A DNA stretch of 64,000 nucleotides from Atherinomorus stipes. Its lineage: Eukaryota; Chordata; Actinopteri; Atheriniformes; Atherinidae. Numbering within the stretch: position 1 is the first letter of the stretch; every line of letters begins with the position of its first letter. The stretch covers positions 372,001 through 436,000 of the forward strand of contig JALJCO010001315.1 in NCBI GenBank assembly GCA_023101725.1, written 5' to 3'. Below the pieces are notes generated by a model. It was given only the letters and a program-made list of their open reading frames with translations, was not told where the DNA came from and did no database searches. Shown piece after piece: positions 23,729 to 35,072 of the stretch. Both the position numbers and the translations under genes were made by a program.

Positions 23729-24339
23729 TATGTGACATAGTTATAAATGCAATGCTACACAATAATTAGATGCTCAAAACCTCATATGGAGCTTAAATGG
23801 AGATAGGAAGGAGTAAACAGTGATGCTACACAAAAGTTTGTCACACAAGAGAACCAAATTAAAGTCAAGCACATTTTACTTTTCTGCTTTGCTGTTAATT
23901 AGCGGTTGACTGTGATTAGTGTGGCATTATCTGAATTAAAAGAGGGCAACCAATAACCACAAGCTAATACCCCTGCTCTAGTGAAGCTAACAAAAGAAGG
24001 AAAATAGTTGGTGTAAGGGTGTTTTAACCAAACTAAACATCACCCCAGTCAGGTTGCACAGGACCTACAGTCCTTCAAAATGTAAACAGCACTACATCCA
24101 CACACAACGTGGCAGAATTAAATTCAAGTATGCAAGTTATTTACAACTCAACAGGCTCAAATAAATAATAATAATGATCACAATAATGATAAAAATAATG
24201 ATAATAAAACCTATATGGTGAACAAAGTTTAACCAACCAACAGTGTCTAAGCATTGGTGGGGTAATTCTGGGAGTGGCTGGATCAGGGTACAGCTATTTG
24301 GGGAGGATGCAAAATATGTGCATAAGTTTACTGCATTCT

Positions 24340-24540
24340 TGGGGCATTGTTTGGCTCAACTGATTGAGCAGCCGCACCATGTACAGAGGATGTCTCAGCG
24401 CTGCCAGCCAAGGTTCGATTGCTGGCCTTGGACCTTTTGCTGCATGTCTTTCCCCACTCTCGCAGACCCCTTCCCTGTCTAGTCACTCTCAAATAAAGGC
24501 CACTATAGCCCCAAAAATATCCTTAAAAAAAAAGAAAAGC
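24340..24540 (+). mobile_element. tRNA-derived SINE, copy 2
   Basis: This is the same family and orientation as 7842-8036: a degraded box A TGGCTCAACTGA, box B GGTTCGATTGC (24412-24422), then TTTTGCTGCATGTC, TAAAGGCCACTATAGCCCC and an A-rich tail. A perfect 12-bp target-site duplication TTACTGCATTCT lies at 24328-24339 and 24541-24552. Both promoter boxes have drifted from consensus, so this copy may no longer be transcribed on its own. Confidence 0.92.
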
Positions 24541-24765
24541 TTACTGCATTCTCAAAATCCTTTACACCAGTTTGCATACAGGGGAAGAAGCAGGGAATGG
24601 GCTGTAACAGTAGGCTAGTGAAAAAAAAATCATTTGACAAGGGCCCCAAATTAAATGGATCCACCTTGACTCATTTTGTTTAAGTCACGTGTATTTGAGC
24701 AGGGATGCACGGAAAACCTGCAGGGCTGTAGACCTAATAGGATCCGATTGAATAACCCTGGATTA

Positions 24766-25424
24766 CGCCTCTTGTCCACTGCTTCCGCTCCGTTCTGCTC
24801 CGCTCCACTGCACTCCAGACGGACTTTCCAGCGGGCTGCAGAAATCCTTGAACATTAACTCTGCATTAGTCCGCCAGCCCCCTCCCTGTTTAGTTCAGCC
24901 GCAAAGCAGGCAAAAGAGCATGCGTGAGATTTCCAAGTTCATGCGGTAAATAGCGTAGATAAAAAGCAGCGACAACAAACTTTTCATTCATTGCAACTTC
25001 GAAAGAAAGGTGTTGTTCAAGCCGGGATTTGATAAGTTTGTCGTCAATTATTGGTGAGTACATTGTCCACAACAAGTTAATGATTATTTCGAAAGGCTTT
25101 ATTTGTCTGTACTATCTGCTACAATATGAACTATAAATTTTATACACATGAATCAAGTATAAAAGTTTATAAAAAAAACTTTTATAAACCAGATGTTTAC
25201 TCTATTTTGCAACTGTTTTGCAACTTCCTCCAAACGGAGTTGGGTAGACCAGAACGGACAGGAAAATAGAGGTGATATTTTTGGGGAAGACCGTCAGACC
25301 TGAGCAGATGTGCCAGAATTGAGCACTGGCGGAGTAGTGGACTGCTTCTCATTGACTAAAATAGTAACAGATTTGCTGTGTCGTGCAGACGGCAGTGGAG
25401 GCAGTGGACGGAGGAGGTTGGGCT
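24766..25424. mobile_element. MITE with TTA duplication (probable PIF/Harbinger type)
   Basis: TTA occurs at 24763-24765 and 25425-25427. The left end has CGCCTCTTGTCCACTGCTTC and the reversed right end AGCCCAACCTCCTCCGTCC followed by ACTGCCTCC. These match through TCCACTGC after a small gap at the very end. The interior shows no transposase. Confidence 0.6.
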
Positions 25425-27744
25425 TTATCATTCTGGTTACAGGTTGCCTAAGTTATTTCCTGAGCAAAACAACAGTTAGAAAAGATTAAACTTAAAAAAA
25501 TTCAAAGGATTTGTTACAACAAATCTACATTTTGGACATGTGGACAAACACAACTGTTTGCACGTTTTATTGTAAGACTGGACTGCCTTGTGTTCAACCC
25601 CAGCAGGATATTTGACAGATGCATGGGCACAACCTGTGATCTCCCACTTGTGTGAAGTTGCTCTCTGCTTGAGTCCTTGCAGTATGTCAGACCATGCCAT
25701 AAAGCAGAACACTGACATAACTCTCCCTGAGCACCCATGCTATATAAAGCATTCACTAAGCATGTCAGGGCTCATTTATTATGCCATATGCTCCTATGGA
25801 TTAATACATCTGCTGCCCGATGACCCACAGCAAGAGGTCTTGCAAAAGTATCTCATTTAATACAAACTACTTTTACCACATAAGCACTTGTAGGGCCATA
25901 ATATCACTTAACAAAATGGCAAGTGGCACAAAAATGCTTGTGATATTAGAGAAATTTATTACTCCCAGGATAAACCCTTTGAGATCTATCATCTCATTTT
26001 CAAGAGGGACTCACAACTGCCAGAGGTGAAGAAAAAGGACATTACAGCCTCAGACTAAAATTAGAAGGAGAAATATGGTGGTTCAGCCAGTGCAATAAGT
26101 ACAACTCCAATAAAAAGATGTGCTATAATAAGATTTTATAGGCCATCCATGTAATTTTGATCATGTATTTATTTATTTTTCTCTTTTTAAGTTTTCAAAA
26201 GTTCAGCTTGTTGATCTTAGCAACATCATTATGTCTCTTGGACCCTGAGATTCACCAAAGAATTGATATTTCATTTACGTCCAAATATGCCTTAATGTAG
26301 TTCTCCAAACAATTCCATTAATAATCATAACAACTCTGAGTAATAGAGCTAGAACTCCATTGCTTCGCTGCAGTCAGTCATTGACTTCCTCCATCAGTCT
26401 TAATGTCAGCTTTTATAATGTGATCATGTTCTTCTGGTTCATAAAAACCTTCCCATTAAAAGTATCTCCTCATCTGTGTACACGCCCCCCCCCCTCTGCT
26501 ACAACCCTCTCCTAAGGGTATGTATAGTTAAAGACTTGGAGATCCATCATGTCCAAACACTCTAATAGAATTAATGTCCTTCTCTCCTACAGGCAAAGTG
26601 AAAGCATGATATTAGCTCTCTTTAGACACTAAAAGAATCCAACTTGATGGCAGTGGGTGGGTAATGTGCATTCGTGAGTGCTGCATGGGCAGAGAATAAA
26701 AGAGTCTCAGAATGGTCTCATTAAGGTTTCAGTAGCCTTAAAAAGTACACCTACTCTTACAATTATGACAAGCATCAACAAAAAGGTCATTAATATGATT
26801 ATGCATAAAATGAAACAACCGTGGGATGGATTCCTTGCCTACAATTTCCCATAATAATCCGAATCAAAATCAAGGAGTCCAGACTCCCTGTTGTTGATTT
26901 GATTGGCTCTCTAATTTGTCTGCTGTGCTGTGGTGTTATCCAACACAGGCCGTCCAGGTTAACACAAACGGCGCGGGATTTTGCCTCAACAGTTTGTAGC
27001 AGTTTACCTTTCAGTCCCGTTTAAGGTCTCAGCTAAAAACAGATAATCTCATGTTACTATACTTGTGCCAGCTCTCAGTCAGCATCACTGGAGCGGCTGT
27101 GTTTCTAAATGTGCCATGGAGCAGTTAAAAAGCATGTAATATGAATGTGCAAGTGTTGCACAAAAAAACTGCACAGATGCACATCTAAAAGTTCCTACTC
27201 CATCAAACACATGGGCAAACATGCACAAATATAAGCTTTCAACCTGCTGTTGTTACTCGCAGTATGACTTGCTCACACAAGCCTTAGCACATTGATACCT
27301 TCCTAGTCAGTTCTGCATTTCCCTTTAGGCGGGATGCAGCAGACCCCCGTGGTGAGTTTAAATGCCATTTGTTGTCAGTGCTATTGAAATTCAAGAGAAG
27401 AAAAAAAAAGAACGGCAAAGGAATGCCACGTTTGCATAATGCAAAAGCCCCAAACAATCTCTGTGATATGGAAAAGGAGAAAAATGTAAATGTCAGAGGG
27501 TGAAGATATTTGTGTGCCATGCTCTTATGCATGGATGAGATGGCTCTCCTTTCTGCAATTAATTCTCTTGTCATCTGCTTGGAGTGCAGTTTGGATTTTT
27601 GCTACTTGTTGGCATCATATATTTCTGACATTAATTCCAGAACATATTGAAAAACAGTTTAAATATTTCATGTTGCGACGTTAGTCTCACATTTTGCGCC
27701 ATCTGCCATGTGTGCTGAAGTGAAGCCTCAAAGTAAAAGTAGAG

Positions 27745-28250
27745 TAGCATTCCAATTCCAAACAAACAAATTGGAAAACTGTGTAAAATGTAAAGAAAGA
27801 CAGAATGCAATGATTTGAAACAGCTTACTATTAAATGAGAAATATTTGCTCATCTTGAATGGCTCCAACACATACAGTCATACAGAAGTCTGGACACAGT
27901 CAAGTTTACTCATGTGCAGCATTCGTTCCTCTAACAACAGCCCATAAACATGAACTGATGAGACCATCTGCTGGAACTTTGGGAGAGAGAATGTTGTCTC
28001 TCTCTTACCTGATAATGGATTCCAGTTGCTCAGATGTCTCGGATCATCTTTGGTATTTTCTTGTGTTTCATGATGTTTTCAGTCTGCCAAAGGTTGGGAC
28101 TGGTCAGACCAGTCCAGCACCCAGACAGTGGATGAAAAAGATGCAGTATATGCAAGTTAGTCACCAAGAAAAATGGAATCTTGACAGGTGCAAATGTTAC
28201 TCTGAAATCTTTTAGCACTGGCACCTCCATAGCATTAGAGATGCTCAGGT
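27745..28250. mobile_element. decayed DNA transposon fragment
   Basis: The stretch around 27770-27825 (GGAAAACTGTGTAAAATG, then AGACAGAATGCAATGATTTG) matches the terminal part of a DNA element I recognise from many fish genomes, where it usually reads TGGGACGCTGTGTAAAA followed by AACAGAATGCAATGATTTG. The rest is too diverged for a confident family or exact ends. Confidence 0.5.
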
Positions 28251-28277
28251 TTGTTAAATTAGCACTGATAACAAGCA

Positions 28278-28473
28278 CACTCTAAGAATGGATTGGTTGA
28301 ATTCAACCAGTCCGGTTGAATATGTTATGTGTCTGACCAATCTTTTGGTTGATACTGGTCACTTTGACCAAAATCTTGGTTAATCTAACCAAACTTTTGG
28401 TTAAAACAACCAAAAGATTGGTCGAACACATAACTACCAATCAGATAAATACAACCAATCTTTTTTTAGGGTG
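28278..28473. mobile_element. palindromic MITE with CACTCTAA termini
   Basis: This 196-bp element starts CACTCTAAGAATGGATTGG and ends so that its reverse reads CACCCTAAAAAAAGATTGG. The interior is a string of AACCAA/TTGGTT motifs on both strands (for example CCAATCTTTTGGTTGAT and AACAACCAAAAGATTGG), so the whole could fold into a long hairpin. CACT(C)TAA-like ends recall CACTA/EnSpm MITEs, but I see no clear 2-3-bp duplication. Confidence 0.7.
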
Positions 28474-28763
28474 CAGATCTCTTGCTATTCTCATGGACAC
28501 AATATAGAATAAATAAAAAGAAAGATAGATAAGTAAATACATTTTTTGTTTATCTTACCAAAGGCTTAGTTGGTAGTAGCATATCGTCTCCCTCTGCTCA
28601 AAGCAGAGTCCTGTATCTTCTGAAACAGGACGTTTTACCCGTGATTTGTGGGTAAATATGCCGTGGATTATATTTTTCTCTGGTGTTAACGGGTAGCAGG
28701 TAAGAATACAAACTTTTATTTACTTTTTGAAGACATGACAAGTGATTATTGAGCCTGAAGCAG

Positions 28764-29152
28764 TGATGCTTCACCCGGCACCCAGGCAGCGCAAGCTACG
28801 TGAATCACTCTGGTCCAGCAAAGAGCTGGTTTTGAGGGCCAAGAGCCGGTGTTTAGGTGGTGTGAAGCTAAAGCTATAGTATGTTTTCTTCGAATTAGCG
28901 CTGGTAGACTGGTTCAAATCAGAGCTGCAAGCAGCTCGGTGGATAGGGGACCTGAGTGCTGTACGGCGGTTTCTGTTGTCGCAAGTTCTGTGTCAGGTCG
29001 GCTCAGGCAGACTTGCAAGAGCTGCTCGCAGGCCAGAGACCCTGGCGGAAGGGGGGGGAACATTGAATCGCTCCGTAAACACTTTGTTTAGCCCCACAGG
29101 GATTCCGAAAAGCATTTATTGAGGTAAAAAAGTTCCTGAGTTCTCCTTTAAA
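28764..29152 (+). repeat. dispersed repeat family B, copy 1
   Basis: This segment matches the reverse strand of 46211-46503. Shared landmarks include GATGCTTCACCCGGCAC, TCTGGTCCAGCAAAGAG, GAGCCGGTGTTTAGGTGGTG, GTAAACACTTTGTTTAGCCC and AAAGCATTTATTGAGGT. The middle (about 28875-29050) is GC-rich and has no counterpart in the other copy. Family and ends are unknown to me. Confidence 0.7.
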
Positions 29153-29236
29153 TTTTGGTGTTGATTCATCCTGCATCAGTGTCTAGATCTAGGAATCTTT
29201 TGAAGGATTCTTTATCATTGCAGGATAGGGACACAT

Positions 29237-29254
29237 GGGGGGGGGGGGGGGGGG
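29237..29254 (+). repeat. poly-G tract, 18 bases
   Basis: An uninterrupted run of 18 G. Such runs can form G-quadruplexes in the transcribed pre-mRNA and are prone to length error in sequencing. Confidence 0.95.
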
Positions 29255-32200
29255 ACTAAGCTGCTTGGTGGAGGTCTGTGCTGCAAGTGCTTTTCTAGTT
29301 TGAGATATGTTGCATATGTTTGCAATTGTCAAATCCAAGTTGAGATAATATTTTTCATGACATAAAATATTTATCTTGTAACGCAAATGGGATATTGGAT
29401 TTAGAAATTCTTATACAGAATGCACTTGTTTATAACCTATAACATATTAACTTGGTTTACTTTTGAAAAATGAGAGACAGTTGACCAAAGATACCACTAT
29501 ACAGTATACTAACTTTGTGCATAATACAGTATGCACTTCTCAACTGCCACTTATTGCAGGTGAGTTGCTATAAGCAACTTTAACAGAAATGGTCGCAAAA
29601 CAAAACAGAGTGCACAAGGGAATAGTAAAAATAAAACTGGAAGTGAGGTAAAATAGAAATTTAATTAAACCTTTACAAAACAAAATGGATACAAGAGAAG
29701 TATGAATCCACCCAACAAAACCTGGAGAATTTAACAAAAGCCAACATCAGAAACCACTATGGATAACTTAGTTTAATTTGTTAAAACACTGCTGGTGTTC
29801 TCTGTTGTTTTGATGCAACGTGCCACACAAAACATTCCACAAGATGAAATGAAATCAGAGTTTCATGTTGGATGTTTGAACATGAAAGCATCAGTCTTAT
29901 TTACCTTCAGCCCTCAAACTTTCTTAATAACGACAGTCTTCCACAGTATTGCAGCTTTTCATGCAAATTTCCGTCTGGAAGATCAAAAAAGCGGGTTTCT
30001 CATTAAATCCTTCCTTCTTTAAGAACAAAATACTTTAAAGGAGTTATGACAAATCTGTTTTTGTCTCTCGTTTCAATCAGGCGTGCAGCTATATATTTCA
30101 ACTGATTGCAGAAGTAATATATAAAAAAAAAAAAAAAAAAAAGTGCAGCCACCTCTGTCTGTTTCTCTGCCTTTCAGGGTATTTCTGATGTAAGTGTCTA
30201 AAATGTTCTTTGGGGGGATGCAAATTCACATTTGTTTTTCTGATGCATCAGACTGAGGTATTCGTTAACGGGTACATTTTTAGTACATGCCCCAGCACAC
30301 GAGTACACAAAGGTGCGTGATCCTTTGATCCACAAAAATATGCAGCTGAGTGAGTAATTGATTCCCTGCCTCGTGTAAGAGCTGCCTCAGTACGCTCTGT
30401 GCATGAACATGTGCAAACCTCACATGTATGCTGAATGTGTGAGGTGCTCGTAGTCATAGCTATAAATCACTGTATGGTGACCTTCTCATTGACAGTAATG
30501 GAATAACAGAAAGAGACAGCGTGTAATTCTGATGTAAATGAAGACATTTACTTGTTTACATCATGTATACCCCTGATACACAGTGAGGAAGCTTTTTTTT
30601 TTCTTCCTATTGTCTCACTTTGTATGTTTGATATGCTTCCATAACAACAATGAGGCATTGTGGTACTGTATATTCCCTTTTGTGGAAGGCTCCTGCACAA
30701 AGCCATTGTTGATGGGGGGCATCCTGATCCCCTTTAATTGACTAAGCCCTCCCCCGCAGTGTAATGCACCAAACATGTGCTCCTCCTCCCCATGTGGGAT
30801 TGTGATATTAACAGGACATGGACAGAGTAAGAGACAATGAACTGTTCCTTGGAAAGGTGTGAAAAGTAGGCTGCTAAAATGAAACCTCTTTGAGTTGTTT
30901 CCTGTGTTCCCAGAGTACTGACCCGCCCACAGACATGTCTTATTCCTGAGTGGTAGAATATCCCCAGAGACAGGTGTGCAAATGTGTGCAGACAACCCCA
31001 TCTCCTTCTTTCTCTCTTTCTGTCACTTTCTTTCTCTTTTGACTTCCCTCCCTCACACACAGAGGAGGGGGGGGGGAGGGAAAAAAAAAACACAGTGGGA
31101 CAGAGACGAAAGCCACATTGTGCACAGAGCAGAGTTTGGCAGACCCCAAATTAGAGACTCAGGAAGGTTGGTTATGATAAGAGGATCAGGCTGAGTAATG
31201 GGTTCAAAGGATGATCATCTGTTCCCCAGCCTGCCGATACAGGGGGAGAGGAAAAAAGAGACACGAAGGCATTGAGGGGGTTTGCATACCCCATCTGCAA
31301 AACATAAGATTATGGGAGACAATAGGTAAATCCACCAGTGAATTCCCAGAGAAATGTGCCGACAAATGTGTGCACACGGAGTGACATACTTAACAAGAGG
31401 AAGCATGTGCAAGGACACAGCTGCATTAAAACACTACTGCACACACATGGAGAACAGCATTCCCACATACTGATAAATTCAATGGAATAACCTTGCGTTG
31501 TGGCGGTAAAACAGTTCTCATTCAGATTAAACGTTTGTCCATTTGCATGTTTACTTATCTTCCCTTGAGAGAAGAGAAGATGGCAGATATGTGTAATTGA
31601 AATGTGCTCTTCTGAGCCCTAAAGGAACAGCATTGTTTAACGGCGCTTTGTGTGGCATAATATTTGCTAGCTCATTCTCAGGGAATCCATTTTAATACAG
31701 GACTATCTCCTCACTGTACAAACTAAATCTGAATGCTCCAGTGGCCACGGCACATTGAAGGAAAAGTATTTGCTGCAGACCTCTGGCAACACTTCCAAAT
31801 TCATTGCCCTGGCATCAGAGGGATCAAAAAGAATTGCAAAGAGTTGCAGGTGGCTTGTGAAATTGCAAACTCAGTTATAACTTATAGCTCAGACAAAATT
31901 TATTGCACTTTGCTTTGATAGACATTCAACATGGTGATGAAAACTATAGCATACAAGGGAAGAAAAAATTGGCCTCTTAGTGGTTGTTAGGTCTCTTGTT
32001 TCTGAGCTGTTGGTTCGTGTCTTGCTGGCAGATTATCCTGTTGATTAAAGTGGTTGCTATGGTTTTCCATAGCTGTTCTAGGCTATGACAGGAACAAGAG
32101 CAGGCTCATTTGCTGTAAGATTGACACTGTAAGACCTCAACTGCTCTTAATGGCAGGACAAAGGCTTTGTACTTCCAGCATATAGCTGTGAATGGCTATG

Positions 32201-33405
32201 TAGGGTATACAGTATCATATTTAGTCCTTTAAGGCTTCAATACCCTGTTAGTGAAGGTTTTCTTCTGGGATTTGGAGGTGATTGTTAGTCTTTTCATGTT
32301 CTCTGTAAAAGGTAAAGTCTGTAATATTTTTTTTTCCAGCTGGGCTCAATTTTTCTTTGTATCCTTGGTATCGATGCAAATTATTGACAGGCAAGGGCGA
32401 AAGAGCCTTGGCTGGCAACCGCTAAATAGTTTCAAACACACAGAGCAATTGTGTTCGACAAAGTTAAAGTGATTGTATTTGCTGACAGGCTTGTTATTAA
32501 AAGCGTCTGACAACATTATGGAAAGAATGTGTGCACAAAGGCAGTCTTTTCTCTTTGTTTCAGTCTCAGTTGGACCATCCATTTCAATGCTTGGGATTTA
32601 TTTTCCTCACATAATATGCAGAGTTTGCAGAGAGGGAGGTAAGAGTCAGATTCTGTTCCAACCTGGCCATTTATTTTAGCAATCATAACCAGACATTGCT
32701 AGCAATAATTTATTTTCTCATGAAAGGGATAAAAATTGTGTTAGATTTTTCAGTATTTGGATCAAAGTATGAGGATGAACTTTAGCAAATAAAGTACCTC
32801 CACAGAGTCTGTGGCAGCTTTCCTTACTCTTAAAAAAAAGCTTTGGTTTAGATATTCTCTTATTTGACATGTATAAGTTATCCCTGGTAAAATATTTGTG
32901 AACATGACAGCCTGCAAGTGTGTTTCTGGCTAATTAAACCACAACTCCAGTCCCAGTTTCCCCATATTTGATGGCCAAAAGCTTTTCTGCATGTGACTAA
33001 ACATCATTGCCAAAAGCTTGGAAAAGCCCAAAACAAACCAAATATTAGTTCTTCTGCTTCAACTTTTAAGCTCGGTCAATCTTTTCAGGACAGCTCCTTG
33101 TACTCTGTTTCCAATTTCCCCTTCCTGTCCCTGTCCCCTTCCAGTAAGAGCTCCAGGATGGACATTTCTTTCACTACTTCACAACAGATCCAACACGTTA
33201 TGCGTACAGTATGAGCGCTTTTAGTTGTCCACATGATTGCACTGAGGGTATTTAGCGGTTACTGGTCAAAATGTTCTACCACAAATGACGAATCACACAA
33301 ATTTCCTCTAAAATATAGTTAAAAATCACTGAGCTATGTCTATGAAACGATATTAAAGAGCAGAACTCTTTAGAGGGACAGAAATTGGGGGTTGAATCTG
33401 AACCA

Positions 33406-33434
33406 CCCCCCCCCCCCCCCCCCCCCCCCCCCCC
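33406..33434 (+). repeat. poly-C tract, 29 bases
   Basis: An uninterrupted run of 29 C. Long C homopolymers are much rarer than A/T runs in vertebrate genomes. The template strand could form a G-quadruplex. The exact length is uncertain because of slippage. Confidence 0.95.
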
Positions 33435-33667
33435 ATGCTTGTGTGCTCTCTTCATTTTATTTAGCTATTTTTTGTGGTCTATTTAAAGGGATGCCATGTT
33501 ACTTTTGATCTAAATATTAGCCATATATTCTATTATAATATTATTATTCAATTTTGTGACAGCTGTGTGGCCCTAGTTAAACAACCTGTGGTTAGTTTCC
33601 ATAGTGCCCAAAAGTTACACGGTATCCCTTTAAATTCCATCGAATGAAAAAGAAATTTCATTTTCGT

Positions 33668-34082
33668 TATGGATCAACGGATACAGACTTTTTAGGGCCG
33701 ATACCGATATTTTCTCATCAGGCTCAGCCGATAGCCAATATAAGCAGCCGATATTTGGGGCCGATTAATATAATGAAAGATGCAATGAAAAGTGATTTTA
33801 GAACTTTTTTAATATGAGAAAGAACAAAGCATTTCAAATCAATACAAGTGCACTTGTAAACAAATATTAAATAGAAACATTATATTTGTAATATACACAT
33901 ATACTGTACATATATATAATATGTACAGTATATATACAGTATATAATATAAAGAGTTGTAAAATCACTTTTCATTGTATCCTTATATATAGATATATACA
34001 TATAGTTTATGTTTTAGTCTGTAAGTTATGCCCAGTAGGGGGATCGGCCTAAAATATTGGGCATCCAATGTATTGGTCTATT
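33668..34082. mobile_element. decayed MITE with GGCCGAT termini
   Basis: The left end has TTTTTAGGGCCGATACCGAT and the reversed right end ATATTTTAGGCCGATCC, giving matching inverted ends. Inside, GCAATGAAAAGTGATTTTA near 33782 and TAAAATCACTTTTCATTG near 33960 form a second inverted pair around an AT-rich palindrome with TACTGTACATATA and related motifs. No coding frame is present. Confidence 0.55.
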
Positions 34083-34158
34083 ATTAATTTTCATGGCATG
34101 ATGAGACATTTTGCCCCTTTTGTATGTTCAGAGACAACAGCAATGCATTTCTTTGTGG

Positions 34159-34443
34159 ACAGCTCACCATTAATAAATTATATGGTTTTGGAGGGAAATA
34201 TGAATCAATGAACACAAGACTGAATTATGTGAGTTTCAGAGCCATCGACAGTGACCGGAAACAGCTGTTGAGATGACTTTTGCACACAGATGCCCGACAA
34301 GCTTGTCTTGAATTAATTTGCCACCACAGACAAAGATTTATTTCAAAATCTTGCATTCCTTAGATGATACTAAAAAGGGCAAATGAATTGCCAAGCATAC
34401 ATAAGATGGCCTTTTTCATTCCCAAAAGAGCCAATGTCCTCAG
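34159..34443 (+). repeat. local tandem duplication, unit 1
   Basis: This segment is repeated, with substitutions and small indels, at 34476-34772 in the same orientation. Shared stretches in order include AATGAACACAAGACTGAATT, GAAACAGCTGTTG, GCACACAGATGCC (unit 2 GCGCACAGATGCC), TTGAATTAATTT, AGATTTATTTCAA, CACTAAAAAGGGCAAATGA (unit 1 TACTAAAAAGGGC) and CCCAAAAGAGCCAAT. It has no inverted termini, tail or coding frame, so it does not look like a transposon. Confidence 0.85.
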
Positions 34444-34475
34444 AAAGAGCAGCACTACTCTGCTTGAATCTGTTT

Positions 34476-34772
34476 ACAGCTCACTATTTAGAGATTTTTT
34501 GGTATTAAAGGAAATGTGAATTAATGAACACAAGACTGAATTGTGCATGTTTCATAGGAGCAGTCAGTGGCAAGAAACAGCTGTTGTGACGATTTCAAAG
34601 CCACTGTGGCGCACAGATGCCTGACAAGCTTGGCTTGAATTAATTTTCCTCCATAGACAGAGATTTATTTCAAGATTTCACATTCTTCAGATAACACTAA
34701 AAAGGGCAAATGAGTCATCCAGCTTACATAAGATGCCTTTTTTTTAACTCCCAAAAGAGCCAATATCCTCAG
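34476..34772 (+). repeat. local tandem duplication, unit 2
   Basis: The second copy of the unit at 34159-34443, offset by about 317-329 bp, with only about 30 bp between the units. It carries a short extra stretch around CAAAGCCACTGTGG that unit 1 lacks. Both copies are about equally diverged from each other along their length. Confidence 0.85.
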
Positions 34773-35030
34773 GTGATTGGTGTTACTGTGTATAAGCAGC
34801 AAAACTGTCTTGATTCCTTCCTTGAGAATCTTCACATTTAGACTTATTTTAAGTCCTTTTGCAAAATTGAGACAGGACTTAATTTCCATCACCCCTGCCA
34901 TCAATTATAGACTGAATGTGGCTAAAGCCATAAAGTGACTGCTGTCTTATTAGTGAGCTGTTTGATGAGTAAATCATTTGATGACCTCTGCTGAGATGGT
35001 TCCACACAGCATGATTTTAAAAGCATTTTT

Positions 35031-35072
<42 letters not shown>

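Noticed and set aside
30940..31100. Purine/pyrimidine-rich frames around a G10 run at about 31066-31076
   Set aside because: Low-complexity composition accounts for the open frames; nothing protein-like is present.
33890..33960. Possible microRNA hairpin in the ATATAC/GTATAT palindrome
   Set aside because: The stem is nearly pure alternating A/T inside a decayed MITE, without the asymmetric 60-80-nt hairpin shape expected of a microRNA precursor.
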